From Betaproteobacteria bacterium (GTDB lineage Bacteria > Pseudomonadota > Gammaproteobacteria > Burkholderiales > Burkholderiaceae_C), in the NCBI GenBank assembly GCA_016868205.1, contig VGHR01000017.1:1-38620 (forward strand): a DNA stretch of 38,620 nucleotides, written 5' to 3'. Made by a program: the position numbers and the translations under genes. The notes under the pieces are model-generated. The model saw only the letters and a list, made by a program, of their open reading frames with translations. It was not told the DNA's origin and did not search any database. Every line of letters starts with the position of its first letter. Position 1 is the first letter of the stretch. This document shows, piece by piece, positions 33,126 through 38,620 of the stretch.

Positions 33126-34109
33126 ATGGCTTCATTCAGGCAACGTGGCGGGAAATGGCAGGCGCGTGTTTTGCGCGACGGGTACCCGGATCAGGCAAAG
33201 ACTTTTGAAAGCAGAGCCGACGCGGAGCGCTGGGCGCGGTCTGTCGAGTCATCCATCGACAAGGGCCAGTTCGTCAACATCAATGAAGCGCAGCGGACCA
33301 CGCTGGGTGATGTCATAGAGCGCTACTTGGCTGAAGTTACGCCGACCATGAAGTCGGCACAGGCCGACACCATCAGGCTGAGTGCTTTGATGCGTAGGCC
33401 CTTCGCAAAGTTGAGTATGGCAAACCTGAGTGCTGCCCGGGTTGCGGCGTTCCGTGATGAGCGGCTCAAACAGGTCAGCGCAGGAACAGTTATCAGGGAA
33501 CTGGCATACCTGTCTTCCATCATCAATCATGGCCGCAGGGAGTGGGGCATCAATGTGCCTAATCCAGTACAAATGGTGCGTAAGCCATCAAGCCCCCCAG
33601 CCCGGGCGCGGGTGCTGAGCAATGAAGAGGTTTTGCGGTTGCTACATGCCCTTGAACCGGTTGGCCGCAGGAGTCACTGGACCAAGCCTGCCGTGCAGCT
33701 TGCTTTGGCTACCGCTATGCGCCGTGGCGAGTTGCTTTCGCTGCGCTGGGAGCATGTCGATTTGCAGGCCCGGACTGCGTTCCTTCCGGATACCAAAAAT
33801 GGCGATTCCCGCACAGTGCCGTTGTCCTCAGCGGCGGTGGAAATCTTGACGAAATTGCCAAGGCACATCAGCGGCCTTGTGCTCCCTGTGAAGGCATTTA
33901 CGCTGGATGCTGCGTTCAAGCGCGGGCTTGCTCGGGCCGGGCTGGATGATCTGCGGTTTCATGATCTGCGGCGTACAGCCATCACCCGTATGGCCGAGAA
34001 GTTACCCAATGTGATTGAACTAGCAGCGGTCAGTGGGCACAAAAGCCTGATGGTGCTCAAGCAGTACTACCGTCCGTCAGCGTCGGGGCTGGCGCAAAAA
34101 TTGGGATAG
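33126..34109 (+). CDS. Tyrosine recombinase (integrase)
   Basis: A 327-residue site-specific recombinase. An N-terminal AP2-like arm-binding region (residues 1-45, MASFRQRGGKWQARVLRDGY) is followed by a SAM-like core-binding domain (60-155) and the catalytic domain. The active-site residues are Arg200 (TAMRRGELL), Lys224 (PDTKNG), His279 and Arg282 (FHDLRRT), His305 (SGHKSL) and Tyr314 or Tyr315 (LKQYY). All are present, so it is probably active. The start is the ATG with GAGGAACAGGAA upstream. It lies just downstream of its apparent target, the moaC 3' end, and its own ribosome site overlaps the TGTCCAACT repeat zone. Confidence 0.95.
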   Translation: MASFRQRGGKWQARVLRDGYPDQAKTFESRADAERWARSVESSIDKGQFVNINEAQRTTLGDVIERYLAEVTPTMKSAQADTIRLSALMRRPFAKLSMANLSAARVAAFRDERLKQVSAGTVIRELAYLSSIINHGRREWGINVPNPVQMVRKPSSPPARARVLSNEEVLRLLHALEPVGRRSHWTKPAVQLALATAMRRGELLSLRWEHVDLQARTAFLPDTKNGDSRTVPLSSAAVEILTKLPRHISGLVLPVKAFTLDAAFKRGLARAGLDDLRFHDLRRTAITRMAEKLPNVIELAAVSGHKSLMVLKQYYRPSASGLAQKLG

Positions 34110-34144
34110 CCTTGAATTTAAATGCCCCTTCATTAAAATCGTGG

Positions 34145-34166
34145 CATGGGCGGGAAACCACCCATG
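34145..34166 (+). promoter_or_regulatory. Stem-loop upstream of the primase-helicase gene
   Basis: CATGGG and CCCATG pair around an inner GG/CC helix with a GAAA-type loop (34145-34166). It lies in the 223-base region between the recombinase and the primase-helicase gene, which also holds CCAACTAAGTTGG (34267-34279). It could be regulatory or part of an origin. No excisionase-sized gene was recognised in this gap. Confidence 0.35.
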
Positions 34167-34332
34167 ACCGTCATAAGGGATGGCTGTCCCAGAGTGCCAT
34201 GCACATGAACTAGCCAGCATCGCCCGGTGCGTATCGCCGAAGGGCCGCTACAAAAAGATGGTCTCCAACTAAGTTGGGGGCTGTGCTTTTGTACGAAGCC
34301 TCCAACGTTTTGTAACAAACTTGGAGTGCCAC

Positions 34333-36447
34333 ATGGCCAATTTTATATGTTCTCGAGGTCGTAACAAATACGACAATCAGCCAGAGCAGTGCAATGCTGC
34401 CAACTTCGAAGACTTCGTCGCCCAGATCAGCCAGACTGGTAGCACCCGCAAAGGCCAGGTGTTCGTATGCGCCCCAATGACTCAGGGGGCGCACAATGAT
34501 CCGGCGAAATACCCGGGCATCGCGCACTGGCGTATTCACCAACTGGCACAGCCGCGTGAGTTTCTCGCCCTCGATGGCGACTACTTTGCCAATGCAGCGG
34601 TCTTCACCGATTTCCAGCAGCAAGTTGCTCAATGGTCGTGCGTGGTTTACACCACTGCATCGCATACCCCGACTGCACCTCGTGCGAGGGCCATCATCGA
34701 ATTGGACCGCGCGTTGGACCGCGCGGAGGGAATCGCTCTGGGAGAGGCCGTGGAGCGCCTGCTCATATCGGTACTGGGCGCTGGCAGCATCAAGTTGGAC
34801 CCAAGTGTTTACCGCGCAGAGCAGCCGGTTTACACCCCCTTAGTCGGTTCGCAAATCCATCGGCACCACGGGCAGCCCTTGAATGTTGACGCGGTGTTGT
34901 CGGCATATCCGCCCCCGGTCCCTGCGAAGCCGAGTGGCGTAAGCCCCTCTGGACAGCAGCAAGGCGCTCTGTCGCCAGTGATGGCTGCAATCTTGCAACC
35001 GCCGGAGACGCCCACTGATATTGCCAAAGTGCAGGCGGCTCTGGCACTGGTATCTGCCGATTGCACCTATCCCGAGTGGATTGAAATCCTCTTCGCGCTG
35101 CACTCCACTGGCTGGACCGCCGCTGAAACCCTCGCACGCGGCTGGAGCATGAGCGCCCCCCATCGCTACGACGCTACGGTGTTCGATTCAGTCTGGCAGC
35201 ACGCTAAGCCGCGAGGGGGCATCACTATTGCGACTTTGTACCACCGCAGCAAACGAGCAAGCCTTGCAGCTTTGTCGCATCCAGCAACAACAACATCGGC
35301 CGCGATCAGGGGTCCGAGTCTTGCAGTGTCTGCCTATGCTCAGGGCAAGATGACCATCCCAACGGTGCCGCCCCCGCCGCGCACATACATATTTGGTGAC
35401 GTGCTTGTCGCTGGGACTGTGGCAGTCATGGCTGGGGCTGGTGGTACCGCCAAAACAGGACTTGCCATCCAAGCCTGTATCCATGGGGCGCTGGGACAAA
35501 AACTCGGCACCATCCAAATGGGGTCTTTCGCATCGCTGATGTTCCTGGCTGAGGAGACCACAGCCGAACGCGATCGACGCTTCGGTGCTTTGTGTAGTCG
35601 GCTGAGCGCCCAAGATCGCGCCCAAGTTGAGCGAAGGGTTCTATGCTGTGCCGAGGCGGGCAACGATTTGCGCCTGACGGCGCTGGCTGACGGTAATGTG
35701 ATTGAGACTCAATGGGTGGACAAGATCATTGCGCTTGCCCATACGCACTCGGCACAGGCTGGAGCGAACGTGGGATTGATCGTCATCGACCATGCGCGGC
35801 TGGTTATGTCAGGGGACCCTATCGCAAGTGACCACGTCACGGCCCTGCTCAGAGCCCTAAACAGGGTTGCGGTCAGTACCGATAGCGCAGTCCTCCTGCT
35901 GGCGCACAGCCCAAAATCGACCATCGGTAAAGACGCTGAGGCCGATGCATCTGAGGTGTTTGGCTCTGGTGCGTTCGTTGACCACAGTCGCGCCGCTTTC
36001 GTACTTCACACCATGCGCGAGAAGGAGGCCAAGCACTTTGGGTTCAATGATTTGCAGCGCAAGCAGCACGTCAGCCTGTCCATTGTCAAAGCCAATTACG
36101 GCAAGAGCGATCAGCAATGGTGGCTGCGTAAAGATGTTGTCCAAGGATGGCAGGTTGTGGAACTGGTCCCGGTCTTTCTTCTCCCGAAGGGCCAAGCCCA
36201 GACCCAATCCTCACTGGTCCGCAAGATCGTGGACATGGTCAAGGCGGAACCGGGTAAGTTGACGCGCCGCGCCTTGCGCGACCGCGCGGGCGTTAAACGG
36301 GCTTTGGGCGCCTCTGAGCGCGAAGTGGGGGAGGCACTCCAGCGCGGGCTCGATGAGGGCTTGTTGGTGTTACGGGAGCCCACAGAGGCGGAGCGCAAAC
36401 AGTACAGACTGTCCCCCAACGTCCGGGAGGTCGTTGACTTGACCTGA
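34333..36447 (+). CDS. Primase-like / PriCT-2 / RepA-type helicase fusion protein
   Basis: A 704-residue replication protein in three parts. Residues 1 to about 200 resemble an archaeo-eukaryotic primase domain, with ALDGDY (near 80) and YTTASHTPTAPRARAIIELD placed like the acidic and His motifs. About 228-310 is a PriCT-2-type segment (YPEWIEILFALHSTGWTAAE, then FDSVWQH). About 355-590 is a RecA-fold RepA-like ATPase with Walker A GAGGTAKT (near 368), Walker B LIVIDHARL (near 480) and LLLAHSPKS. The C-terminus looks like a winged helix. GGAG precedes ATG 34333. It probably primes and unwinds the element's own origin. The primase assignment is less certain than the helicase. Confidence 0.82.
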   Translation: MANFICSRGRNKYDNQPEQCNAANFEDFVAQISQTGSTRKGQVFVCAPMTQGAHNDPAKYPGIAHWRIHQLAQPREFLALDGDYFANAAVFTDFQQQVAQWSCVVYTTASHTPTAPRARAIIELDRALDRAEGIALGEAVERLLISVLGAGSIKLDPSVYRAEQPVYTPLVGSQIHRHHGQPLNVDAVLSAYPPPVPAKPSGVSPSGQQQGALSPVMAAILQPPETPTDIAKVQAALALVSADCTYPEWIEILFALHSTGWTAAETLARGWSMSAPHRYDATVFDSVWQHAKPRGGITIATLYHRSKRASLAALSHPATTTSAAIRGPSLAVSAYAQGKMTIPTVPPPPRTYIFGDVLVAGTVAVMAGAGGTAKTGLAIQACIHGALGQKLGTIQMGSFASLMFLAEETTAERDRRFGALCSRLSAQDRAQVERRVLCCAEAGNDLRLTALADGNVIETQWVDKIIALAHTHSAQAGANVGLIVIDHARLVMSGDPIASDHVTALLRALNRVAVSTDSAVLLLAHSPKSTIGKDAEADASEVFGSGAFVDHSRAAFVLHTMREKEAKHFGFNDLQRKQHVSLSIVKANYGKSDQQWWLRKDVVQGWQVVELVPVFLLPKGQAQTQSSLVRKIVDMVKAEPGKLTRRALRDRAGVKRALGASEREVGEALQRGLDEGLLVLREPTEAERKQYRLSPNVREVVDLT

Positions 36448-36474
36448 TGCGGGGTACACCCATGGCGGTGTGTG

Positions 36475-36508
36475 GTGGAGTCGGGATCAGCCGACTCCAC
36501 ATTTTCTT
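36475..36508 (+). terminator. Rho-independent terminator after primase-helicase gene
   Basis: GTGGAGTCGG and CCGACTCCAC form a perfect 10-bp stem with a 6-base loop, followed by ATTTTCTT. It is 27 bases after the stop at 36447. Confidence 0.85.
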
Positions 36509-36598
36509 CAATTAAATCAACAACTTATGATGAAATGACTGTGGTGTAATTCTGAGACAAACGTACCCCATAAATTCCTCAATGAAATCAATAACTTA
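36508..36598 (+). repeat. Two 20-bp direct repeats containing AAATCAAYA
   Basis: The units at 36508-36527 and 36579-36598 share 18 of 20 bases (TCAATKAAATCAAYAACTTA), start to start 71 bases apart. Their core AAATCAACA is also the core of the 12-bp inverted repeats at both ends of the element (33059-33067, and reversed at 38264-38272). This suggests one DNA-binding protein recognises all four. Confidence 0.6.
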
Positions 36599-36604
36599 CG
36601 TGGT

Positions 36605-36659
36605 GTTGGCTGACCAACGTCCCTTGCGGGACGATTAAACCGTCCCCGCAGTGTCGGGG
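36605..36659. other. Three tandem small hairpins
   Basis: GTTGG-CTGA-CCAAC (36605-36618), CGTCCC-TTGC-GGGACG (36618-36633) and CCCCG-N6-CGGGG (36644-36659) follow one another. The arrangement could be a structured leader, a small RNA or an origin structure. There is no known RNA family that I recognise. Confidence 0.4.
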
Positions 36660-36700
36660 CTCTCTCAGGAGTGCGCGGGTCGGCAACTGCTGGAAGCGCT

Positions 36701-36729
36701 TTGGAAGAAAGAACAGAATTCAGTCTAAG
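36701..36729 (+). promoter_or_regulatory. Weak sigma70-like promoter before the HGG-motif gene
   Basis: TTGGAA (36701-36706) and TCTAAG (36724-36729) are separated by 17 bases. Each matches consensus at 4 of 6 positions. It lies 60 bases upstream of the start at 36790. Confidence 0.3.
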
Positions 36730-36789
36730 AGGTTCTTGGGAAATTATTTCTTCCGCCGCCCCTTGACCCCCTTAACAAGGTGCAATCCA

Positions 36790-37179
36790 ATGTCAACGAA
36801 CATTACCTTTAGAACAGCAGGCGGTCGTATCCTCTGCACCCAGTGTCAAGCGACGGCCAAGAGCACCCGGCTGCAATGCCTTAGGCCAGCCACAAAGGGC
36901 AAACGGGTCTGCAAGCTGCATGGCGGCCACAGTACCGGCCCGAAGACACCAGGAGGCCGGCAGCGTTGTGCCGAGGCACGCCTTGTCCACGGTCAGGAAA
37001 CGACCAGCATGCGCCAGGAGCGCCGCCTTGCCAGCGCCCGGTTGGCGGTGCTCGAGATGGCAGGTCATGCACTTGGCTTCATGCAGGGGGGCCGTACTCG
37101 TGGACGTAAACCAGCCTTGATGGGCGAGGTTGAGCGGGATTTGCAGCAGGTGGTTAGGGATACGCTGCTGAAAAACTAA
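36790..37179 (+). CDS. HGG-motif Cys/His small protein
   Basis: A 129-residue basic protein. The N-terminal half has CTQC, LQCLRPATKGKRVCKLHGG and STGPKTPGGRQR. This Cys/Cys/Cys/His plus HGGxSTGPxTxxG pattern is common in small uncharacterised proteins of phages and integrated elements and looks like a compact zinc-binding fold. The C-terminal half is helical and basic. The ATG at 36790 is chosen by the family-like length; AAGG lies 10 bases upstream. Its function is unknown; nucleic-acid binding is a fair guess. It is the second plus-strand gene after the recombinase apart from the replication protein. Confidence 0.72.
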   Translation: MSTNITFRTAGGRILCTQCQATAKSTRLQCLRPATKGKRVCKLHGGHSTGPKTPGGRQRCAEARLVHGQETTSMRQERRLASARLAVLEMAGHALGFMQGGRTRGRKPALMGEVERDLQQVVRDTLLKN

Positions 37180-37248
37180 AACTACATGCGGGGGGTAGAG
37201 GGCTACCTCAGCCTAGCGCCCCACATACAACTGGGCTGACCCGAAGCA

Positions 37249-37647
37249 TTAGCGACAGTCCGTTTTGCTGATATCAATTTTCCCAATGTACTTTCCACCG
37301 CCATCACTGTAGTGATACTGGATGTTCACCTGATTCAAGGTGGCTCTCTGCGTTGGGTCCGTACACCAAGCTGCGACCATCCTTGGCCTTATTGAATTGA
37401 GCTTGGCTTGATCGACTGAACCGGCCGGTACGCTAAGTTTGTTCCTGTACTGCAAGTGCACCGCACGCCCCTCCTGAAAACAGAGGGCATTCGTCAAAGT
37501 GGTCACCTGATCGATGGTTTGAGGAACCGATTTATTGATTTGCGACGCCACAACGTTGCACTCTGCAAGCAAGTTGGCGTGCGCATTGACCATGCCAAGC
37601 GAAAATATGGTGGCTACAACTAGAAAGGATTTTTTTGATAGGGACAT
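37249..37647 (-). CDS. Secreted four-cysteine orphan protein
   Basis: A 132-residue protein with a clear Sec signal peptide (MSLSKKSFLVVATIFSLGMV, cut near NAHA). The mature part of about 107 residues has four cysteines (LAECN, ALCFQ, AWCTD and the C-terminal TDCR), enough for two disulfides in the periplasm. The start is ATG 37645-37647 because GGAG lies 6 bases upstream. It is the only leftward gene in the element and is more AT-rich than the chromosome. I do not recognise a family. It may be cargo that alters the host envelope, or a secreted effector or inhibitor. Confidence 0.72.
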   Translation of the reverse strand: MSLSKKSFLVVATIFSLGMVNAHANLLAECNVVASQINKSVPQTIDQVTTLTNALCFQEGRAVHLQYRNKLSVPAGSVDQAKLNSIRPRMVAAWCTDPTQRATLNQVNIQYHYSDGGGKYIGKIDISKTDCR

Positions 37648-38181
37648 ATGATGCTCCATATGAATGAGGTATCTTTCCGATCAGATGCATCATCGACGTC
37701 TTTTCGAGTGTACTCGGTTTAGGTCAGGTGTTACTTTCCGCGAAGCTAAGTGATGCGTTGACGATAGCGCGGACACCGTGTCTACAGTTCCCTGATCAAT
37801 TCGGCCAATACCCCCTCGTTCGAGCGGATTTGAGTGTAAGACCGACGATGGGTCCCATCTGCTGAATTTGGGGGGTGGGGTACCCCTAGGGGGTCTGATC
37901 GGGAAGAGTCCTAAGGAGGTAGGGGGACCACCATCGCCCTGTTGATCCGCGTAGAGCCGCGATGCCGTGCCACAAGCGCACACTACCCAGTTGTCCAGCG
38001 TTAGACAAAGATACCCAGATTTTTTGATGATCTGTGCAAAACAGTGATTGGGGGACTGCCGGGTCGATGGCCTGCAGCCGGGGGTGGCGGTACGGTGGGG
38101 TCTAGTCGCTCCGTTTATTGACCCAGTATCGACCTCCTGCGCGGCTTAGACATAGCGAAGTGACTGCCGTACACTACCCTC

Positions 38182-38216
38182 GGACAAGTAGTTCCTTGTC
38201 CAAATTTTGTCCAACT
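38182..38216. repeat. GGACAAG inverted pair and TGTCCAA repeats, right end
   Basis: GGACAAG (38182-38188) and CTTGTCC (38195-38201) form an inverted pair. TTGTCCAA (38196-38203) and TGTCCAACT (38208-38216) form a direct pair about 11 bases apart, as at the left end (33094-33113). These are candidate recombinase arm sites of the right boundary. Confidence 0.55.
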
Positions 38217-38263
38217 AAACATGCAGGATGAGGTCGATTGACGGCCTTCAATGCGTGCTAAGT

Positions 38264-38275
38264 TGTTGATTTGTA
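38264..38275. repeat. 12-bp terminal inverted repeat, right copy
   Basis: TGTTGATTTGTA is the exact reverse complement of 33056-33067. It lies 11 bases before the right moaC repeat. Confidence 0.5.
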
Positions 38276-38283
38276 TCGGTCCC

Positions 38284-38403
38284 CAAGTCGCCCTGCTCAC
38301 CGTCTACGACATGTGCAAAGCCGTCGATCGCGGCATGACCATCACTGAGGCGAAGCTGATGGAGAAGCATGGTGGAAAGAGTAGAAATGGGGTGGTAGTC
38401 TAA
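38284..38403 (+). pseudogene. moaC: Displaced 3' end of moaC
   Basis: The frame reads [18 protein letters not shown], then [20 protein letters not shown] and a TAA at 38401-38403. This is a clear MoaC C-terminus without its first 120 or so residues and without a start. Compared with the intact gene's ending ([20 protein letters not shown]) it is a diverged homologue, and the usual GGKSG reads GGKSR, so it may be drifting. It is most simply the host's original moaC 3' end, cut off when the element integrated. Confidence 0.88.
38287..38337 (+). repeat. Right attachment-type repeat (copy of moaC codons)
   Basis: It matches 32931-32981 at 50 of 51 bases. Immediately after it, an in-frame moaC 3' end with different codons continues to 38403, as expected for attR and the displaced host gene end. 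Confidence 0.85.
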
Positions 38404-38408
38404 GTGGT

Positions 38409-38620
38409 CTAGGTGTGTGCTGGCATGAAGCTCGTCGAGCCGGGTCGCCCCGGAATCTGCAGGGTGGCGGTATCGGCCGGCGAGTGGGCCAGCAGTACGC
38501 CGCGCCGCCACACCTGTAACCGGCCTGCTCGCAGCCGCAAAGCTTCTATCGGGTCGCGCGCTTGCAGCAGTACAAAGCTGGCATCGCAGCCTTTTTCAAT
38601 ACCGTACCCGCGCAAATGCA
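38409..38620 (-). CDS. Cytosine deaminase-like amidohydrolase, C-terminal end only
   Basis: The frame runs in from the right edge and ends at TAG 38409-38411. The visible 69 residues (LRGYGIEKGCDASFVLLQ, DPIEALRLRAGRLQVWRRG) match the C-terminal strand region of CodA-type amidohydrolases, where the chain leaves the TIM barrel into the beta-sandwich. Members deaminate cytosine or related N-heterocycles. Metal ligands lie outside the window. It is convergent with the displaced moaC end, only 5 bases away, so the original chromosomal order was moaC facing this gene. Confidence 0.72.
   Translation of the reverse strand, partial: HLRGYGIEKGCDASFVLLQARDPIEALRLRAGRLQVWRRGVLLAHSPADTATLQIPGRPGSTSFMPAHT

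Larger units (their letters stand above)
36448..36789. other. 342-base non-coding region of the element with repeats and hairpins
   Basis: No convincing gene lies between the primase-helicase and HGG-motif genes. The stretch holds a terminator (36475-36508), two copies of a 20-base repeat (36508-36527 and 36579-36598), three tandem hairpins (36605-36659) and a weak promoter (36701-36729). It could contain the element's origin or a small RNA. Confidence 0.6.
37660..38283. other. Right-end non-coding region of the element
   Basis: About 620 bases with no convincing gene. Visible items are G-rich tracts near 37868-37935 (including GGGGTACCCC at 37877-37886), the inverted pair GGACAAG/CTTGTCC (38182-38201), TGTCCAA repeats (38197-38216) and the right 12-bp inverted repeat. 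An open minus-strand frame at 37690-37983 lacks codon-like composition and a ribosome site. Confidence 0.55.
32931..38337. mobile_element. Compact moaC-targeting integrated element (about 5.4 kb)
   Basis: The region is bounded by near-identical 51-bp moaC sequences. Inside are a tyrosine recombinase next to the left boundary, a primase-helicase fusion protein, an HGG-motif protein, a secreted orphan on the opposite strand, terminal TGTCCAACT repeats, and 12-bp inverted repeats (33056-33067 and 38264-38275). Base composition is visibly more AT-rich than the flanks. There are no capsid, terminase large-subunit, relaxase or type IV secretion genes. The layout is closest to a P4-like phage satellite or a small integrative replicon. 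Without a search its family cannot be named. Confidence 0.85.

Noticed and set aside
34133..34318. A 61-codon minus-strand frame that might have been an excisionase
   Set aside because: No helix-turn-helix pattern and no ribosome site; it overlaps stem-loop sequence.
37690..37983. A 97-codon minus-strand frame in the right end of the element
   Set aside because: No ribosome site, irregular composition over G-rich tracts, and no domain; treated as non-coding.
32931..38337. A prophage or conjugative element reading of the insert
   Set aside because: No capsid, portal, terminase large subunit, lysis, relaxase or secretion genes are present; the 51-bp repeats lie in a protein gene rather than a tRNA.
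1..38620. CRISPR arrays, tRNA and rRNA genes
   Set aside because: No regularly spaced repeats and no tRNA- or rRNA-like segments were seen on either strand.

Overview
The window looks like a high-GC Burkholderiales (betaproteobacterial) chromosome, probably Comamonadaceae- or Alcaligenaceae-like. This is inferred from gene content: type 2 PyrF, GTP-dependent PckG, a fused indolepyruvate:ferredoxin oxidoreductase, and clusters of CaiB/BaiF, MaoC, CitE and acyl-CoA dehydrogenase genes with ABC importers and FCD-type GntR regulators. Species identity cannot be fixed from the sequence alone. No rRNA, tRNA or CRISPR was seen.

Layout. (1) 1-362: 5' part of pyrF. (2) 478-20680: an accessory catabolic region of about 20 kb. 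Operon A (leftward, 5623 to 478) holds an AtzF-like allophanate hydrolase, a complete nitrate/sulfonate/taurine-type ABC importer and a GntR/FCD regulator. Operon B (leftward, 12339 to 5720) holds a PuuE/cyclic-imidase-like polysaccharide deacetylase-fold hydrolase, an SDR, an acyl-CoA dehydrogenase, a MaoC-type hydratase, a CitE-type lyase, a flavin monooxygenase and an Asp/Glu-racemase-fold protein. A second solute-binding protein (12542-13534) runs divergently from operon B. Operon D (leftward, 19930 to 13587) holds a small protein, an amidase, a CaiB/BaiF CoA-transferase, a crotonase-fold protein, an SDR, a cupin and the permease and ATPase of a second importer. A second GntR/FCD regulator faces it. 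Together the genes read as uptake of a nitrogen-containing (possibly cyclic imide or ureide) compound, hydrolytic removal of nitrogen, CoA activation, hydration and lyase cleavage, with CaiB-MaoC-CitE resembling the itaconate/citramalyl-CoA route to acetyl-CoA plus pyruvate. The substrate is unknown.

(3) 20728-32494: ordinary chromosomal genes. These are an exported alpha/beta hydrolase, pckG, a pirin, a PsiF-repeat protein, a lone ABC ATPase with altered catalytic residues, a 48-residue membrane microprotein with its own terminator, a REP-like inverted pair, the large 2-oxoacid:ferredoxin oxidoreductase, threonine ammonia-lyase and a BepA-like M48 protease.

(4) 32562-38403: moaC followed by a compact integrated element of about 5.4 kb. 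A 51-bp stretch of the moaC coding sequence (32931-32981) recurs with one mismatch at 38287-38337, where it continues in frame into an orphan moaC 3' end. Between the copies lie a tyrosine recombinase, a primase-PriCT-helicase fusion protein, an HGG-motif Cys/His protein, a secreted four-cysteine orphan and several repeat families. There are no capsid or conjugation genes. The element appears to have inserted into the codons for the MoaC active site and supplied a replacement C-terminus. This is the most unusual structure in the window. (5) 38409-38620: 3' end of a cytosine-deaminase-like amidohydrolase.
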